Shown: piece by piece, positions 1 through 7,255 of the stretch
Layout: each line of letters begins with the position of its first letter
How positions within the stretch are numbered: position 1 is the stretch's first letter
Virus record (IMG/VR): IMGVR_UViG_3300025889_000248
Span: 1 to 42,019 of that record
Source of the DNA: a virus
Reading direction: 5' to 3' (one strand)
DNA: 42,019 bases
The notes under the pieces: model-generated
Database searches by the model: none
The model's input: the letters and a program-made list of their open reading frames with translations, nothing else
What the model was told of the DNA's origin: nothing
Program-made: the position numbers and the translations under genes

Positions 1-1090
1 TAAGTGTACCAGTAGTGTTGGCGTATAACGCACTTGAACCGACGGCTACATTATCAATACCCGAAGTGGTGCTTCTTAATGCTTGATAACCAACGGCAAC
101 TTGATCTGTACCAGTAGTATTACTATAACCCGCCTGATACCCAACTGCGGTGTTGTTAGATGCGGTGGTGTTGAAGGCTAAAGAGAGGTGGCCTAATGCG
201 GTATTATAAGAACCCGTTGTATTACCACCTAAAGCATTACTCATGGCAGTATTGCTGGTTCCAGTGGTGTTTGCATACAATGCACCATAGCCAACGGCAG
301 TATTATCTGATGCTGTATTAGAGTTTAAAGCAACGGCTCCGATTGCGGTTATTTGCGTCCCTGTATTATTAGCATACCCAGCCTGATACCCAACAGCTGT
401 GTTGTTACTGGCGGTGGTGTTGGTTTCAAGTGAGCTTTGCCCTAAAGCGGTGTTATAATTACCCGTTGTCGTGCTTTGCAAAGCATTTGTGCCAACACCT
501 GTATTGGCGCTTCCTGTGGTGTTACTTAAAAGAGCCGTCCTGCCAACTGCAACAATCCCAGAACCAGTAGTATTAGCATTCCCCGCTTGATACCCAACAG
601 CGGTGCTGTTGCTGGCGGTGGTGTTGTTTTCTAATGCTTCTGCCCCAAAAGCCGTGTTGTTGGCACCTGTGGTATTGTCGTATAACGCACTATATCCAAC
701 TGCGGTATTATAGCTTGCATTTGAGTTAGTATAAAGTGCCCGCCAACCCAACGCAGAATTATAATACCCAGTTTCGTTAGAGAATAATGCAGTATGACCA
801 ACCGCTGTGTTGTAGTACGCTGTAGTGTTTGAGCCTAACGCCCCTCCACCAACGGCTACGTTGCTCCCACCTGTAGTATTTGCATCTAAAGCTGTGCTGC
901 CAACGGCAGTGTTATTCAAGCCTGTTTCATTGGAAAGCATGGCATTGTAACCAATAGCCGTGTTTTCATACCCTGAAGTGTTTGCGGTTAGAGCAGATGT
1001 GCCTACCGCTGTGTTAAAATTACCGCCAGTGATTATTGCATCTAATGCATTATTACCCAACGCCACGTTATTGGAACCCGTAGGATAATT
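1..1090 (-). repeat. About 21 tandem 51-bp units encoding a 17-residue fibre repeat
   Basis: Read on the minus strand, units such as NNTAVGYQAGYSNTTG and YNTAVGHTALFSNETG follow one another with almost constant 17-residue spacing. DNA identity between units is moderate, so this is an old, diverged array. One unit near 230-280 is shortened and lacks the VG pair. Three units carry the nearly identical phrase SNNTAVGYQAG, which points to recent duplication or conversion of blocks. Confidence 0.85.
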
Positions 1091-2056
1091 CCCGTCCAGC
1101 TTGATCGTGCCGCCATCGACTGACAGGTTGCCAGCTACAGTTAAACCGTCCGTGACGGCTGTGCCTGTGATGTCTACGCCAGAAGTCGTTGTAATTATTT
1201 TTTCAGCGTTATCGTAGTATAAAGAAACACCCGCATCGACCTCCGCTAAAATCATTCTTTCAGTGTTACCTGTGTTTCGTAATTCAAAGTTACCTGCGAG
1301 GATACGCAGGTTACCCTGACCCACGTCACCCACATAACTATGAGTCCCATCATGGTAAAGCTGTAGGTCAGACCCTGCGCCGAAGATGGCTTTGTCGTCG
1401 TCACCGAACAGGATGTCATTACCACCTGTCGTGTTGCCGTTAGCAAGAACCTCGGACAGTTCGTTGTTTGCACCAACCTGCGCGTCAACGTAAGCCTTGA
1501 TGGACTCAGATGTCGCAATGTTCGTCGCAGTCGCCGTACCCATTGTATCGTCGTCAATAATCGCGGTCACAGACACTCCGCCCAAGCGCAGGCTGTCAAA
1601 GTACGCATTGTTAAAGACGTTCGCAGCTACAGCACCAGAACCAGCGCCGTCAAAGTAAACAACCGCAGTCGTCCCCGCGGGAACCTCATAATCGTTGCTC
1701 GCGTTGTACGTCCCTTGAAACAGGATAATGCTGCGCGATCCTGCCAGATTGTTGCGCACATAAATGATCTTTTCAGAGTCGTTCGGCGTCAACTGCACAA
1801 AAGCCGTCGCGCCCAAGTCGCCGCCGTCGGCAAATGTAACCATGCGGTTTCGGCCATCGGACGCCTCACCGTCTGTAATCGCTAGAGGGTTCGGAGAACC
1901 AGATGTCCCCGCACTCGGCAATGTGACAGTAACCTGACCGTCAAGAGCCGTATCCAAAAGACTTAGGTTTGTGTTCGTTGTATCGCCCCATGTACCGGAC
2001 TGTTCGCCTGTGCCGATAAGCTCGATACCGTTGTTTAATGTATATGTACTAGGCAT
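1..2056 (-). CDS. Tail fibre with YadA-head-like repeats (partial, C-terminus off the window)
   Basis: An open frame starts at ATG 2056 (AGGATC upstream as ribosome site) and runs off the left edge after about 685 codons. The N-terminal part (about residues 1-200) begins MPSTYTLNNGIELIG and looks like a virion-attachment domain. A middle part contains the phrases DLQLYHDGTHSY and LYYDNAEKI, which I know from marine phage fibres. From about residue 320 onward the protein is about 21 copies of a 17-residue repeat (consensus NTAVGYxALxxNTTG). This resembles the left-handed beta-roll of trimeric autotransporter heads. Such fibres often end in a self-cleaving S74 chaperone, which would lie outside the window. 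It is the last gene of the late operon visible here, 9 bp after the repeat protein. Role (host recognition) is inferred. Confidence 0.85.
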   Translation of the reverse strand, partial: MPSTYTLNNGIELIGTGEQSGTWGDTTNTNLSLLDTALDGQVTVTLPSAGTSGSPNPLAITDGEASDGRNRMVTFADGGDLGATAFVQLTPNDSEKIIYVRNNLAGSRSIILFQGTYNASNDYEVPAGTTAVVYFDGAGSGAVAANVFNNAYFDSLRLGGVSVTAIIDDDTMGTATATNIATSESIKAYVDAQVGANNELSEVLANGNTTGGNDILFGDDDKAIFGAGSDLQLYHDGTHSYVGDVGQGNLRILAGNFELRNTGNTERMILAEVDAGVSLYYDNAEKIITTTSGVDITGTAVTDGLTVAGNLSVDGGTIKLDGNYPTGSNNVALGNNALDAIITGGNFNTAVGTSALTANTSGYENTAIGYNAMLSNETGLNNTAVGSTALDANTTGGSNVAVGGGALGSNTTAYYNTAVGHTALFSNETGYYNSALGWRALYTNSNASYNTAVGYSALYDNTTGANNTAFGAEALENNTTASNSTAVGYQAGNANTTGSGIVAVGRTALLSNTTGSANTGVGTNALQSTTTGNYNTALGQSSLETNTTASNNTAVGYQAGYANNTGTQITAIGAVALNSNTASDNTAVGYGALYANTTGTSNTAMSNALGGNTTGSYNTALGHLSLAFNTTASNNTAVGYQAGYSNTTGTDQVAVGYQALRSTTSGIDNVAVGSSALYANTTGTL

Positions 2057-2065
2057 TTTTCGATC

Positions 2066-2851
2066 CTATGCTGCTATGTCATCCCAGCTTGGAGTTTGAG
2101 ACGGTGTTTCGTCACTCCACGCAGGGGTAGAAGATGGTGTTACGGGACTATAACCCGGATTTTGATTTGGAACAATACGTCCCCATACAAGAACTTGACC
2201 TGCCTCGCCAGTTCCTTCGACGCCAATTACAAGAACATCTGAGTTTGCTGTGATTGAAACTTCGCCAACTTCACCTGTGCCTTCAACACCAGTGACATTA
2301 ACATTGACAACAATTTCCACGATAACGGAGCCAACAGTGCCTGTCGCCTCTAATCCTGTAACAGGCGCATTAGCGCCCGCAATAACCTCAATAAAGCCGC
2401 CGTAGACAAAACCTTGAGCCTGTAGTCCGCTTGGTATCTCTACAGTTGCGTCTGCCTCAACAACAACGCCGCCCTCTGCTGTTGTTGCTTCAAGTCCAGT
2501 AACAGGAACATTCGCTCCACCCACAACAGCAGCAGTGCCAACCTCACCCGTAGCCTCAACACCTGTTGGGAATACATTAGCCTCGGCAACAACCGAAACA
2601 CTGCCAACGCCGCCAACGGCTTCAAGCCCCGTTACCGGGACATTGGCCTGACCAGTCGCCGTTACTGTGCCAACGCCGCCTGTCGCCTCTAAGCCCGTTA
2701 CGTCAACATTGGCCTCGGCAATAACCGAAACAGACCCCACCGCTCCTGTGGCGGAAACACCGTCCACAAAAACCTTGAGGATAGGAGTGCCAAAAGAACC
2801 ATCACTCCAAGTGGATCGACCCCACCCTTCATATAGAGTTGACGAGGCCAT
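2066..2851 (-). CDS. Beta-repeat structural protein (22-residue repeats, W-rich ends)
   Basis: The 261-aa protein starts at ATG 2851 with AAGG upstream. It opens with GWGRSTWSDGSFGTP, a phrase seen in marine phage structural proteins. It then has about nine 22-residue repeats (consensus ANVPVTGLEATGxVGxVxV), and ends in a W/P/S tail (TPAWSDETPSQTPSWDDIAA). The alternating V/G pattern suggests beta-strands stacked into a fibre or tail appendage. It lies between the 142-aa structural gene and the tail fibre. Function is not known. The same repeat also ends the 108-aa protein at 3946-4272, so the two may touch in the virion (inference). Confidence 0.75.
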   Translation of the reverse strand: MASSTLYEGWGRSTWSDGSFGTPILKVFVDGVSATGAVGSVSVIAEANVDVTGLEATGGVGTVTATGQANVPVTGLEAVGGVGSVSVVAEANVFPTGVEATGEVGTAAVVGGANVPVTGLEATTAEGGVVVEADATVEIPSGLQAQGFVYGGFIEVIAGANAPVTGLEATGTVGSVIVEIVVNVNVTGVEGTGEVGEVSITANSDVLVIGVEGTGEAGQVLVWGRIVPNQNPGYSPVTPSSTPAWSDETPSQTPSWDDIAA

Positions 2852-2861
2852 AAACTAGACC

Positions 2862-3290
2862 TTACGCGATACGAATGATGGCGTTAGATGCGTCCGCTGT
2901 TGGGAATACGATTGTGAAGTCACCAGCCGTTGACGTTTTGTCAGCACCAAAATCAAGTACAACAACCGCACGGTTGCCGTTTGTAGAATTGTAAATCAGT
3001 GCCCCACGCGCTGTGATCGTTGCTGTTGTAAAGGTAAAATCAGCAAAGTCAGAAAACGCAGTCGTTCCAGAAGTTGTAGGATCAATGTTTGTTAGCGTCC
3101 CGCCACCCGCAGAATAGCCTGTGCCGCTAATCTCACCGGAAGTTGTATATACCGTCGTAGAAGCATCAAGCGTTGCGGTGTTGTCGTACAACGCAATTTT
3201 GTAGGCATTCGCGCCTACGTTAAAGTCGTGCAAACCTTCCAAGATTTCTTGCTTGAAAGATGTGCACATATAGTTACCTGTAAATGCCAT
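2862..3290 (-). CDS. Virion structural protein, marine-phage conserved (142 aa)
   Basis: ATG 3290 is preceded by a strong GGAGA site. The protein starts MAFTGNYMCTSFKQEILEG and ends with a beta-rich stretch containing ARGALIYNST, VVVLDFGADKTSTAGDF and FPTADASNAIIRIA. I recognise this pattern from proteins repeatedly annotated as structural in uncultured marine podoviruses and pelagiphages. No enzymatic motif is visible. It sits between the adaptor and the repeat protein, 11 bp after the adaptor, so a tail or neck role is likely. The exact role is unknown. Confidence 0.75.
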   Translation of the reverse strand: MAFTGNYMCTSFKQEILEGLHDFNVGANAYKIALYDNTATLDASTTVYTTSGEISGTGYSAGGGTLTNIDPTTSGTTAFSDFADFTFTTATITARGALIYNSTNGNRAVVVLDFGADKTSTAGDFTIVFPTADASNAIIRIA

Positions 3291-3301
3291 TTCTAGTCTC
3301 C

Positions 3302-3949
3302 TTATGTTTTCTCTCTCAAGATTAGCCCAGTGCGGTACGCATCTGTAACTTCTTGTGACTCACCAAAGTTTTTAACACGAGATAGAGCCTCAGTAAATCT
3401 CTGGGTATAGTTCTGCACCAAGTCAGCCTCACCCTTCATAAAGGTGTAAGCCTCGATCAGACTGCCGTAAAGCAACGCTACAGAAGCATTTGTGCTCAAC
3501 CATGTAGTTCCACTATCACCCCCAGATGTTAGGCTTGCAGGGCGATAGAAATAATGAAGCTCAACGTCATACGCTGCGTCAGGCGTGGGACCCAATATGA
3601 AGTTTTCTATATCGAACTGGGCGTAGTATCGAGGTGCGCCAGTCGAAGAATTGTTCGGGTTAAATGACTGAACAAAGTTAACATCTTTAAACAAGACGAA
3701 CTCTTTGTTGCCATTCGATGTAAATGAAAGGCTAAATGGAGCCAAATAATCGCTAGGAAGTGCCAAATACTGGTTTCCAAGAGTCATATTGCCCGTCTGG
3801 TTCTTTCGAAACACTTCTAACTGAGCAATCTTCAAGATACGCTCTTCAGTATTCTTGATAAAAACATCTAAGTTATTCACAAAGGTTGTCTCTGTGTTCT
3901 CAGTGTAATCCTGAATCGCTGTCTTCAGTTCTGCGTATGTAAAGCTCAT
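3302..3949 (-). CDS. Head-tail adaptor-like protein (SU10 adaptor-type)
   Basis: The 215-aa protein begins MSFTYAELKTAIQDYTENTE and contains FIKNTEERILKIAQLEVFRKN and LPSDYLAPFSL. It then has a beta-rich segment with LGPTPDAAYDVELHYFYRP and a helical C-terminus. This order (helical N-terminus, LP-x-DYL loop, beta region, helical end) matches phage adaptor proteins of the SU10 type that bind below the portal. ATG 3949 overlaps the stop of the preceding gene (ATGA), so translation is probably coupled. The assignment rests on remembered family patterns. A general neck protein is the alternative. Confidence 0.65.
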   Translation of the reverse strand: MSFTYAELKTAIQDYTENTETTFVNNLDVFIKNTEERILKIAQLEVFRKNQTGNMTLGNQYLALPSDYLAPFSLSFTSNGNKEFVLFKDVNFVQSFNPNNSSTGAPRYYAQFDIENFILGPTPDAAYDVELHYFYRPASLTSGGDSGTTWLSTNASVALLYGSLIEAYTFMKGEADLVQNYTQRFTEALSRVKNFGESQEVTDAYRTGLILREKT

Positions 3950-4272
3950 GTTATGCTCACCGTCACACTACCAACAGAGCCAGTAGCTACCAAATTATTA
4001 GGCGTTAGCCCACCATCATACGTCAATCCTACAGGATTCCATCCCCATTGTATATTGTCTTGCTGAGGCACGTTCTGTTCAGGACGCGGATTTCGCAATG
4101 CTTGGGGATCAGGAGTGGCTCGAAGAGGCTCAAGCTGTGGTTGCTTGGCTTCCCACTCATCTTTGCCCACAAGAAGTCCATTCCATTCCTTGCGCATGTC
4201 TTTTAGGCGGTATCTGAAGCCAGATCGGTCAGATATGCCATATGCCCACTTTCCTGTGGCATACTTAGACAT
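3946..4272 (-). CDS. Small structural protein with a C-terminal repeat module (108 aa)
   Basis: The N-terminal half contains YGISDRSGFRYRLKDM and EWNGLLVGKDEWE. This phrase is common in short marine phage proteins of unknown function near adaptor genes. The middle is proline-rich. The last 15 residues (LVATGSVGSVTVSIT) are one copy of the repeat that fills the 261-aa protein at 2066-2851. The start overlaps the upstream connector gene by 8 bp and the stop overlaps the adaptor gene by 4 bp. Function unknown; a virion part is likely from context. Confidence 0.65.
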   Translation of the reverse strand: MSKYATGKWAYGISDRSGFRYRLKDMRKEWNGLLVGKDEWEAKQPQLEPLRATPDPQALRNPRPEQNVPQQDNIQWGWNPVGLTYDGGLTPNNLVATGSVGSVTVSIT

Positions 4273-4933
4273 AACGATAATTCCTTAAATCTGGTGCAAC
4301 GCGGAACGATGCACGGTCACGGTCTTCGTCCATAGCGCGCCCAATTTCCTCTTCATACACTGATTTTAGCATCTGAGAGCGGTCTGGAGCGCGTTTTATA
4401 CTGATATAATAAGCTAAACCAGCCGCTAAAGCAGGGTAAAATCGAAACGGAACTTGCAGTGTATTTGTGTAATTATCGGCGTCATCTAGCCGTATTAGAG
4501 AGTCATAATACACTACATCAGTGCTATTATCGGGCAAAGGCCACAATTTTAAGACAGGATTGATCTGTCTGTCGATAAAATACTGAGTAGGGCGACCAGT
4601 TGTCGATTTAGTAGGAATATTAAGGTATTCGTCACGACTAATGCGGTCTAAGGCGTAATCTGTGCCGTCTCGGCGCACCACAAGCGAAAGAACGTCAATT
4701 GTGGACGTTCCAAGGTCATATTCTCCATCACCAGAGACCAAAGCCAAGTTTCTTTGAGATATAGTCCACTGATTAAGGCCACGGTTGGCCCAGTCAGCAA
4801 ACATTAGGTTCATAGAACGCTTGGCGGTCTTGAGATCGTATCCTGTACGAACTTCTAGCCCACAACGCTCAAACGCCTCTTCGACGTAATCGGCAACATC
4901 TAATTCAAAGTCTGTTGATCCAGATACAGTCAT
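4265..4933 (-). CDS. Putative head-tail connector protein (222 aa)
   Basis: The protein has an N-terminal helical region (DVADYVEEAFERCGLEVRTGYDLKTAKRS), then NLMFADWANRGLNQWTI, a beta-rich middle and a helical C-terminus. The phrase EEAFERCGLE with DWANRGLNLW-like text recurs in marine phage connector genes next to the adaptor. It overlaps the preceding lysine-rich gene by 4 bp (ATGA). A role completing the neck below the portal is inferred from position and fold pattern. No diagnostic motif is visible. Confidence 0.6.
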   Translation of the reverse strand: MTVSGSTDFELDVADYVEEAFERCGLEVRTGYDLKTAKRSMNLMFADWANRGLNQWTISQRNLALVSGDGEYDLGTSTIDVLSLVVRRDGTDYALDRISRDEYLNIPTKSTTGRPTQYFIDRQINPVLKLWPLPDNSTDVVYYDSLIRLDDADNYTNTLQVPFRFYPALAAGLAYYISIKRAPDRSQMLKSVYEEEIGRAMDEDRDRASFRVAPDLRNYRYV

Positions 4934-5208
4934 TTCTTTTTCCTTTTAAGAGACTTAACTCTTTTTGGCTTGCCAGCAGGCTGTCCAAGTCGCTTCTTTT
5001 GTGCCACTCTACTACGCTTTTCGCTCGTTGTCATCTCTGAAGCGGTCTTGGGTGTCTTTGAGTTAACGCGCTTGCTTGGTCGGCAGTAAGGAGTTCCTCG
5101 CTTTTCGCCTTCTTTGCGACCACAGGCTTTACCAGTGCGGACATCTTTCCAGTCCTCTTTGAACCATCTCTTTAAAGCAGCGCCTTTTTTCGTTTTTCTA
5201 ACAGCCAT
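4930..5208 (-). CDS. Small lysine-rich Cys-containing protein (92 aa)
   Basis: Very basic protein starting MAVRKTKKGAALKRWFKEDW, with CGRKEGEKRGTPYCRPSKRV (two cysteines) and a C-terminal KRVKSLKRKKK tail. It is one of four basic small genes in a row (4930-5845). I recognise the KRWFKE...CRPSKRV pattern from marine phages, always as unknown. The charge suggests binding of DNA or of the acidic virion interior, but this is inference. Its start abuts the stop of the upstream 92-aa gene (1-bp overlap). Confidence 0.7.
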   Translation of the reverse strand: MAVRKTKKGAALKRWFKEDWKDVRTGKACGRKEGEKRGTPYCRPSKRVNSKTPKTASEMTTSEKRSRVAQKKRLGQPAGKPKRVKSLKRKKK

Positions 5209-5486
5209 TAGCTCATCTTCGTTACTTTACGGCGATTTGAGGCAACCTTACCGCATCCATTCGCGATAACCTCTCCACCAGCCATCATACGACGCACTGG
5301 ACGCTTACGATACTCGTTAGATGGCCCAATAGCGCCACCCATAGCCTTCTTTACAGGCTTTTTCTTGCTGTTTCCCCAGTTTTTAGCACCTACTTTACGA
5401 CACTTTGCGATTGCGCCGCTTGCGTATGCGCTTGGGAACACTTTGTACCTTGCTTTTACCTTTTTGTAGCACGCGTCCTTTGGCAT
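5208..5486 (-). CDS. Small basic Cys/GG-motif protein (92 aa)
   Basis: Starts MPKDACYKKVKARYKVFPSA, continues YASGAIAKCRKVGAKNWG, and ends with two double-glycine segments (KKAMGGAIG and MMAGGEVIANGCGKV). The first 38 residues match a phrase I know from many marine phages. GAGGAAG precedes ATG 5486. The 5' 92 bp of this gene lie inside the 51-aa gene at 5395-5550, in another frame. The function is unknown; the basic charge and the position among head-tail genes suggest a virion or DNA-binding role. Confidence 0.7.
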   Translation of the reverse strand: MPKDACYKKVKARYKVFPSAYASGAIAKCRKVGAKNWGNSKKKPVKKAMGGAIGPSNEYRKRPVRRMMAGGEVIANGCGKVASNRRKVTKMS

Positions 5487-5550
5487 TTTTCTTCCTCTTC
5501 ATAGGCGGCTTGGTCACTTGCTGCGCCATCTGTGAGCGGCCTATAGCCAT
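5395..5550 (-). CDS. Overlapping small basic protein (51 aa)
   Basis: ATG 5550 lies one base after the stop of the upstream gene (TAATATG), so its start is well supported by coupling. The product begins MAIGRSQMAQQVTKPPMKRK and is then almost all K, R, Q, G and V. It ends at TAA 5395. It overlaps the start of the 92-aa gene by 92 bp in another frame. The MAIGRSQM start resembles short marine phage proteins that I remember, but I cannot verify this. Function unknown. Confidence 0.55.
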   Translation of the reverse strand: MAIGRSQMAQQVTKPPMKRKKNAKGRVLQKGKSKVQSVPKRIRKRRNRKVS

Positions 5551-5551
5551 A

Positions 5552-5845
5552 TTAACACTTCCAACGCTTACGCGCCTGCCTCAAGCGACTATTAGGGTCC
5601 TTTGCCGCTTTTGGGAACTTCTTCATTTGACCTGCCGAACGAGCGCAGTAGGATTTACGCCGCTTGGCATCCTTGCTGCCCTTTTTGACCTTACCAGTCA
5701 CAGCAGTTTTTAATTTTGAACCGGGATTAGCTTTTTTGTAGGCTTCCACACCTTTTTTGGTCATACCCGCGCCAGACTTGGTTTTGCGGTAATTACCGCC
5801 TTTACCAGTGGTTTTGCGTATTGGATTCTCTTTTTTACGAGCCAT
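5552..5845 (-). CDS. Small basic protein with SYCARSAGQMKKFPKAAKDP motif (97 aa)
   Basis: The C-terminal third (KRRKSYCARSAGQMKKF, then DPNSRLRQARKRWKC) is a strongly conserved phrase in small marine phage proteins; I remember a DUF6321-like family with similar text. The N-terminal part is K/G/T-rich. I chose ATG 5845 because it overlaps the stop of the structural gene as TGATG, with GAGG 10 nt upstream. A TTG start three codons earlier is also open. Two cysteines near the end could bind metal. Function unknown. Confidence 0.7.
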   Translation of the reverse strand: MARKKENPIRKTTGKGGNYRKTKSGAGMTKKGVEAYKKANPGSKLKTAVTGKVKKGSKDAKRRKSYCARSAGQMKKFPKAAKDPNSRLRQARKRWKC

Positions 5846-6588
5846 CAGGACCAATCCTCGTTTTTAATCAATACACCCTGAAAGACCGCACTAATCGCAT
5901 TGTTTTGGTTTTTGCTACACTTAGCTCTAACTTCTACATCGGTCTTTTCTTCAATTTTCAAAGGCTGCGTGAAGGGGAAAATTAATTCACCGCCAATAAT
6001 ATCCACTTTAACGCTAGTTCTGAAAACACCGTTATTTCTACGAGTCAAAAAACGCACAGTCATAAACGCACCAGAAGTATCTGTCCCGTGAGTAGCTATG
6101 CCCTCTGTGACGTACAAAGTATGCCCAGCAGGCACAGTGTAAACAGCCATTAAGGTTTGATTTTCACCTAACGTAATTTGTGCATACGTCGTGCTAGAAT
6201 TGGCAATCGTGACGTTTCCAGTCGGTGCCTGCGATCCAGAAACAAAAGCTCTATAGAGGCGCAAGAAAAACGTATCAGATTCTGCGAATCCAGTTCCATC
6301 CAAAACCACGACTTCGCTTACTTCGTTATAGTCCGCGTCGAGTCCCACCATGGTAATTTCAACGAACTCATCGTCAGCACCACCCGCAGAAGTTGCTGTC
6401 ATTTTTACCGCAGAAGTTGGATATGCGTAGATTCCACCAACATCCCATATAGTTTCTTCTACGTTAACAATCAGTGGATTGTAGCCGTACTTAAACAGCG
6501 CAGTATGGCCCGTAATATCACCACGGGCCACCTGTAGCTCAAATGGCTCAGATGTTCCAATCTGTGTTATGGAACGATAATTAGCCAT
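5845..6588 (-). CDS. Virion structural protein (247 aa), marine-phage conserved
   Basis: Begins MANYRSITQIGTSEPFELQVARGDITGH, followed by FKYGYNPLIVNVEETIWDVGGIYAYP. It later has LGENQTLMAVYTVPAGHTLYV and DVEVRAKCSKNQNNAISAVF. This order is typical of a beta-rich protein I have seen annotated as structural in marine podoviruses and cyanophages. The YNP...NVEETIWD segment is the best-conserved part. It lies between the small 93-aa gene and the basic cluster. The role is probably head decoration or neck, but I cannot place it precisely. Confidence 0.75.
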   Translation of the reverse strand: MANYRSITQIGTSEPFELQVARGDITGHTALFKYGYNPLIVNVEETIWDVGGIYAYPTSAVKMTATSAGGADDEFVEITMVGLDADYNEVSEVVVLDGTGFAESDTFFLRLYRAFVSGSQAPTGNVTIANSSTTYAQITLGENQTLMAVYTVPAGHTLYVTEGIATHGTDTSGAFMTVRFLTRRNNGVFRTSVKVDIIGGELIFPFTQPLKIEEKTDVEVRAKCSKNQNNAISAVFQGVLIKNEDWS

Positions 6589-6598
6589 CCAACCCTCT

Positions 6599-6880
6599 TT
6601 ATGACAAAAAGATTGTCAATTGGTTGCTTGCACCTGTGAACGCACTTATATAAGCGCCATTCGTCGCAAGAATGCCATCATCTGGAATGTTCAAATGATG
6701 AATCCCTGTTGGGAATGTCTGTGTAATCAGCGTATCACCAGACGCGCTACCGTTCTTGATTGTGAATGCGCCAGCCGCAGCCGCGTAAATTACAATCTGA
6801 CGGATACGCGAACGTGAGTCGCCAACAACAGCAGCAGTAGTGCCCTGCGTCCAATTATATGCTTTTACTGGACCTGCCAT
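6599..6880 (-). CDS. Small beta-rich virion protein (93 aa)
   Basis: Starts MAGPVKAYNWTQGTTAAVVGD and contains IRQIVIYAAAAGAFTIKNGSASGDTLI. The last third (LNIPDDGILATNGAYISAF) is beta-like. GGAGGCG precedes ATG 6880. It resembles small decoration-type proteins that sit downstream of capsid genes in marine phages. No catalytic motif is visible. The 69-aa gene lies 12 bp upstream and the 247-aa gene 10 bp downstream, so the three are probably cotranscribed. Confidence 0.65.
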   Translation of the reverse strand: MAGPVKAYNWTQGTTAAVVGDSRSRIRQIVIYAAAAGAFTIKNGSASGDTLITQTFPTGIHHLNIPDDGILATNGAYISAFTGASNQLTIFLS

Positions 6881-6892
6881 AAACGCCTCCTA

Positions 6893-7102
6893 TTATGTTA
6901 GAGCAGCGCCAACAGCAGTAACCCAAGCGGCTCCTGTATTGATTACTAAACAGTATTCGTTGTTGCCTGCGCCATTGTCGCTGACAATGTAAACAGTACC
7001 AACAGTAGTATCTGCAAAAGCAGGTAAGTTAGCAGTTGTTACAACTGGAACCTCAAAGCCATTGGTTGACTGTACTGGGCCTGAAAAATGTGTAGTTGCC
7101 AT
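6893..7102 (-). CDS. Small virion protein, MATTHFSGPVQSTNGF type (69 aa)
   Basis: First gene after the capsid terminator. Its N-terminus (MATTHFSGPVQSTNGFEVPV) is a phrase that recurs in small marine phage proteins next to the capsid. The rest is T/V/G/A-rich, with YIVSDNGAGNNEYCLVI. GAGGAG precedes ATG 7102. A head-decoration role is likely from position, but it is not proven. Confidence 0.65.
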   Translation of the reverse strand: MATTHFSGPVQSTNGFEVPVVTTANLPAFADTTVGTVYIVSDNGAGNNEYCLVINTGAAWVTAVGAALT

Positions 7103-7132
7103 GTTTTTCTCCTCTCGTGTCCGAGGTCAACT

Positions 7133-7155
7133 CCATATGCGTGCAAAACATATGG
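7133..7155. repeat. CCATATG inverted repeat upstream of the 69-aa gene
   Basis: CCATATG at 7133-7139 and CATATGG at 7149-7155 are perfect complements across a 9-nt spacer. The pair lies in the 153-bp gap between the capsid terminator and the next late gene. It could be an operator or a leader hairpin for the genes that follow. I do not see a good -35/-10 pair here. Confidence 0.4.
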
Positions 7156-7194
7156 ATATATACCGAGCATTATTACTCAAGTTCAGAATAACAC

Positions 7195-7236
7195 AAAGAA
7201 AGAAAAAAGAAAGGGGCCACCGAAGCAGCCCCTTTC
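7195..7236 (-). terminator. Rho-independent terminator after the major capsid gene
   Basis: On the minus strand the text reads GAAAGGGGC, a 10-nt loop, GCCCCTTTC, then a T-rich tail. The 9-bp perfect stem pairs 7228-7236 with 7209-7217; the T tract lies below 7208. It begins 20 bp after the capsid stop codon. It would let capsid mRNA accumulate above downstream neck and tail genes, a common phage design. Confidence 0.85.
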
Positions 7237-7255
7237 AAATGACGTTTCAACCGAA

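Noticed and set aside
1-1090. Bacterial trimeric autotransporter adhesin
   Set aside because: The repeats look YadA-like, but the gene sits at the end of a phage late operon and its N-terminus is not a signal peptide, so a phage fibre fits better.
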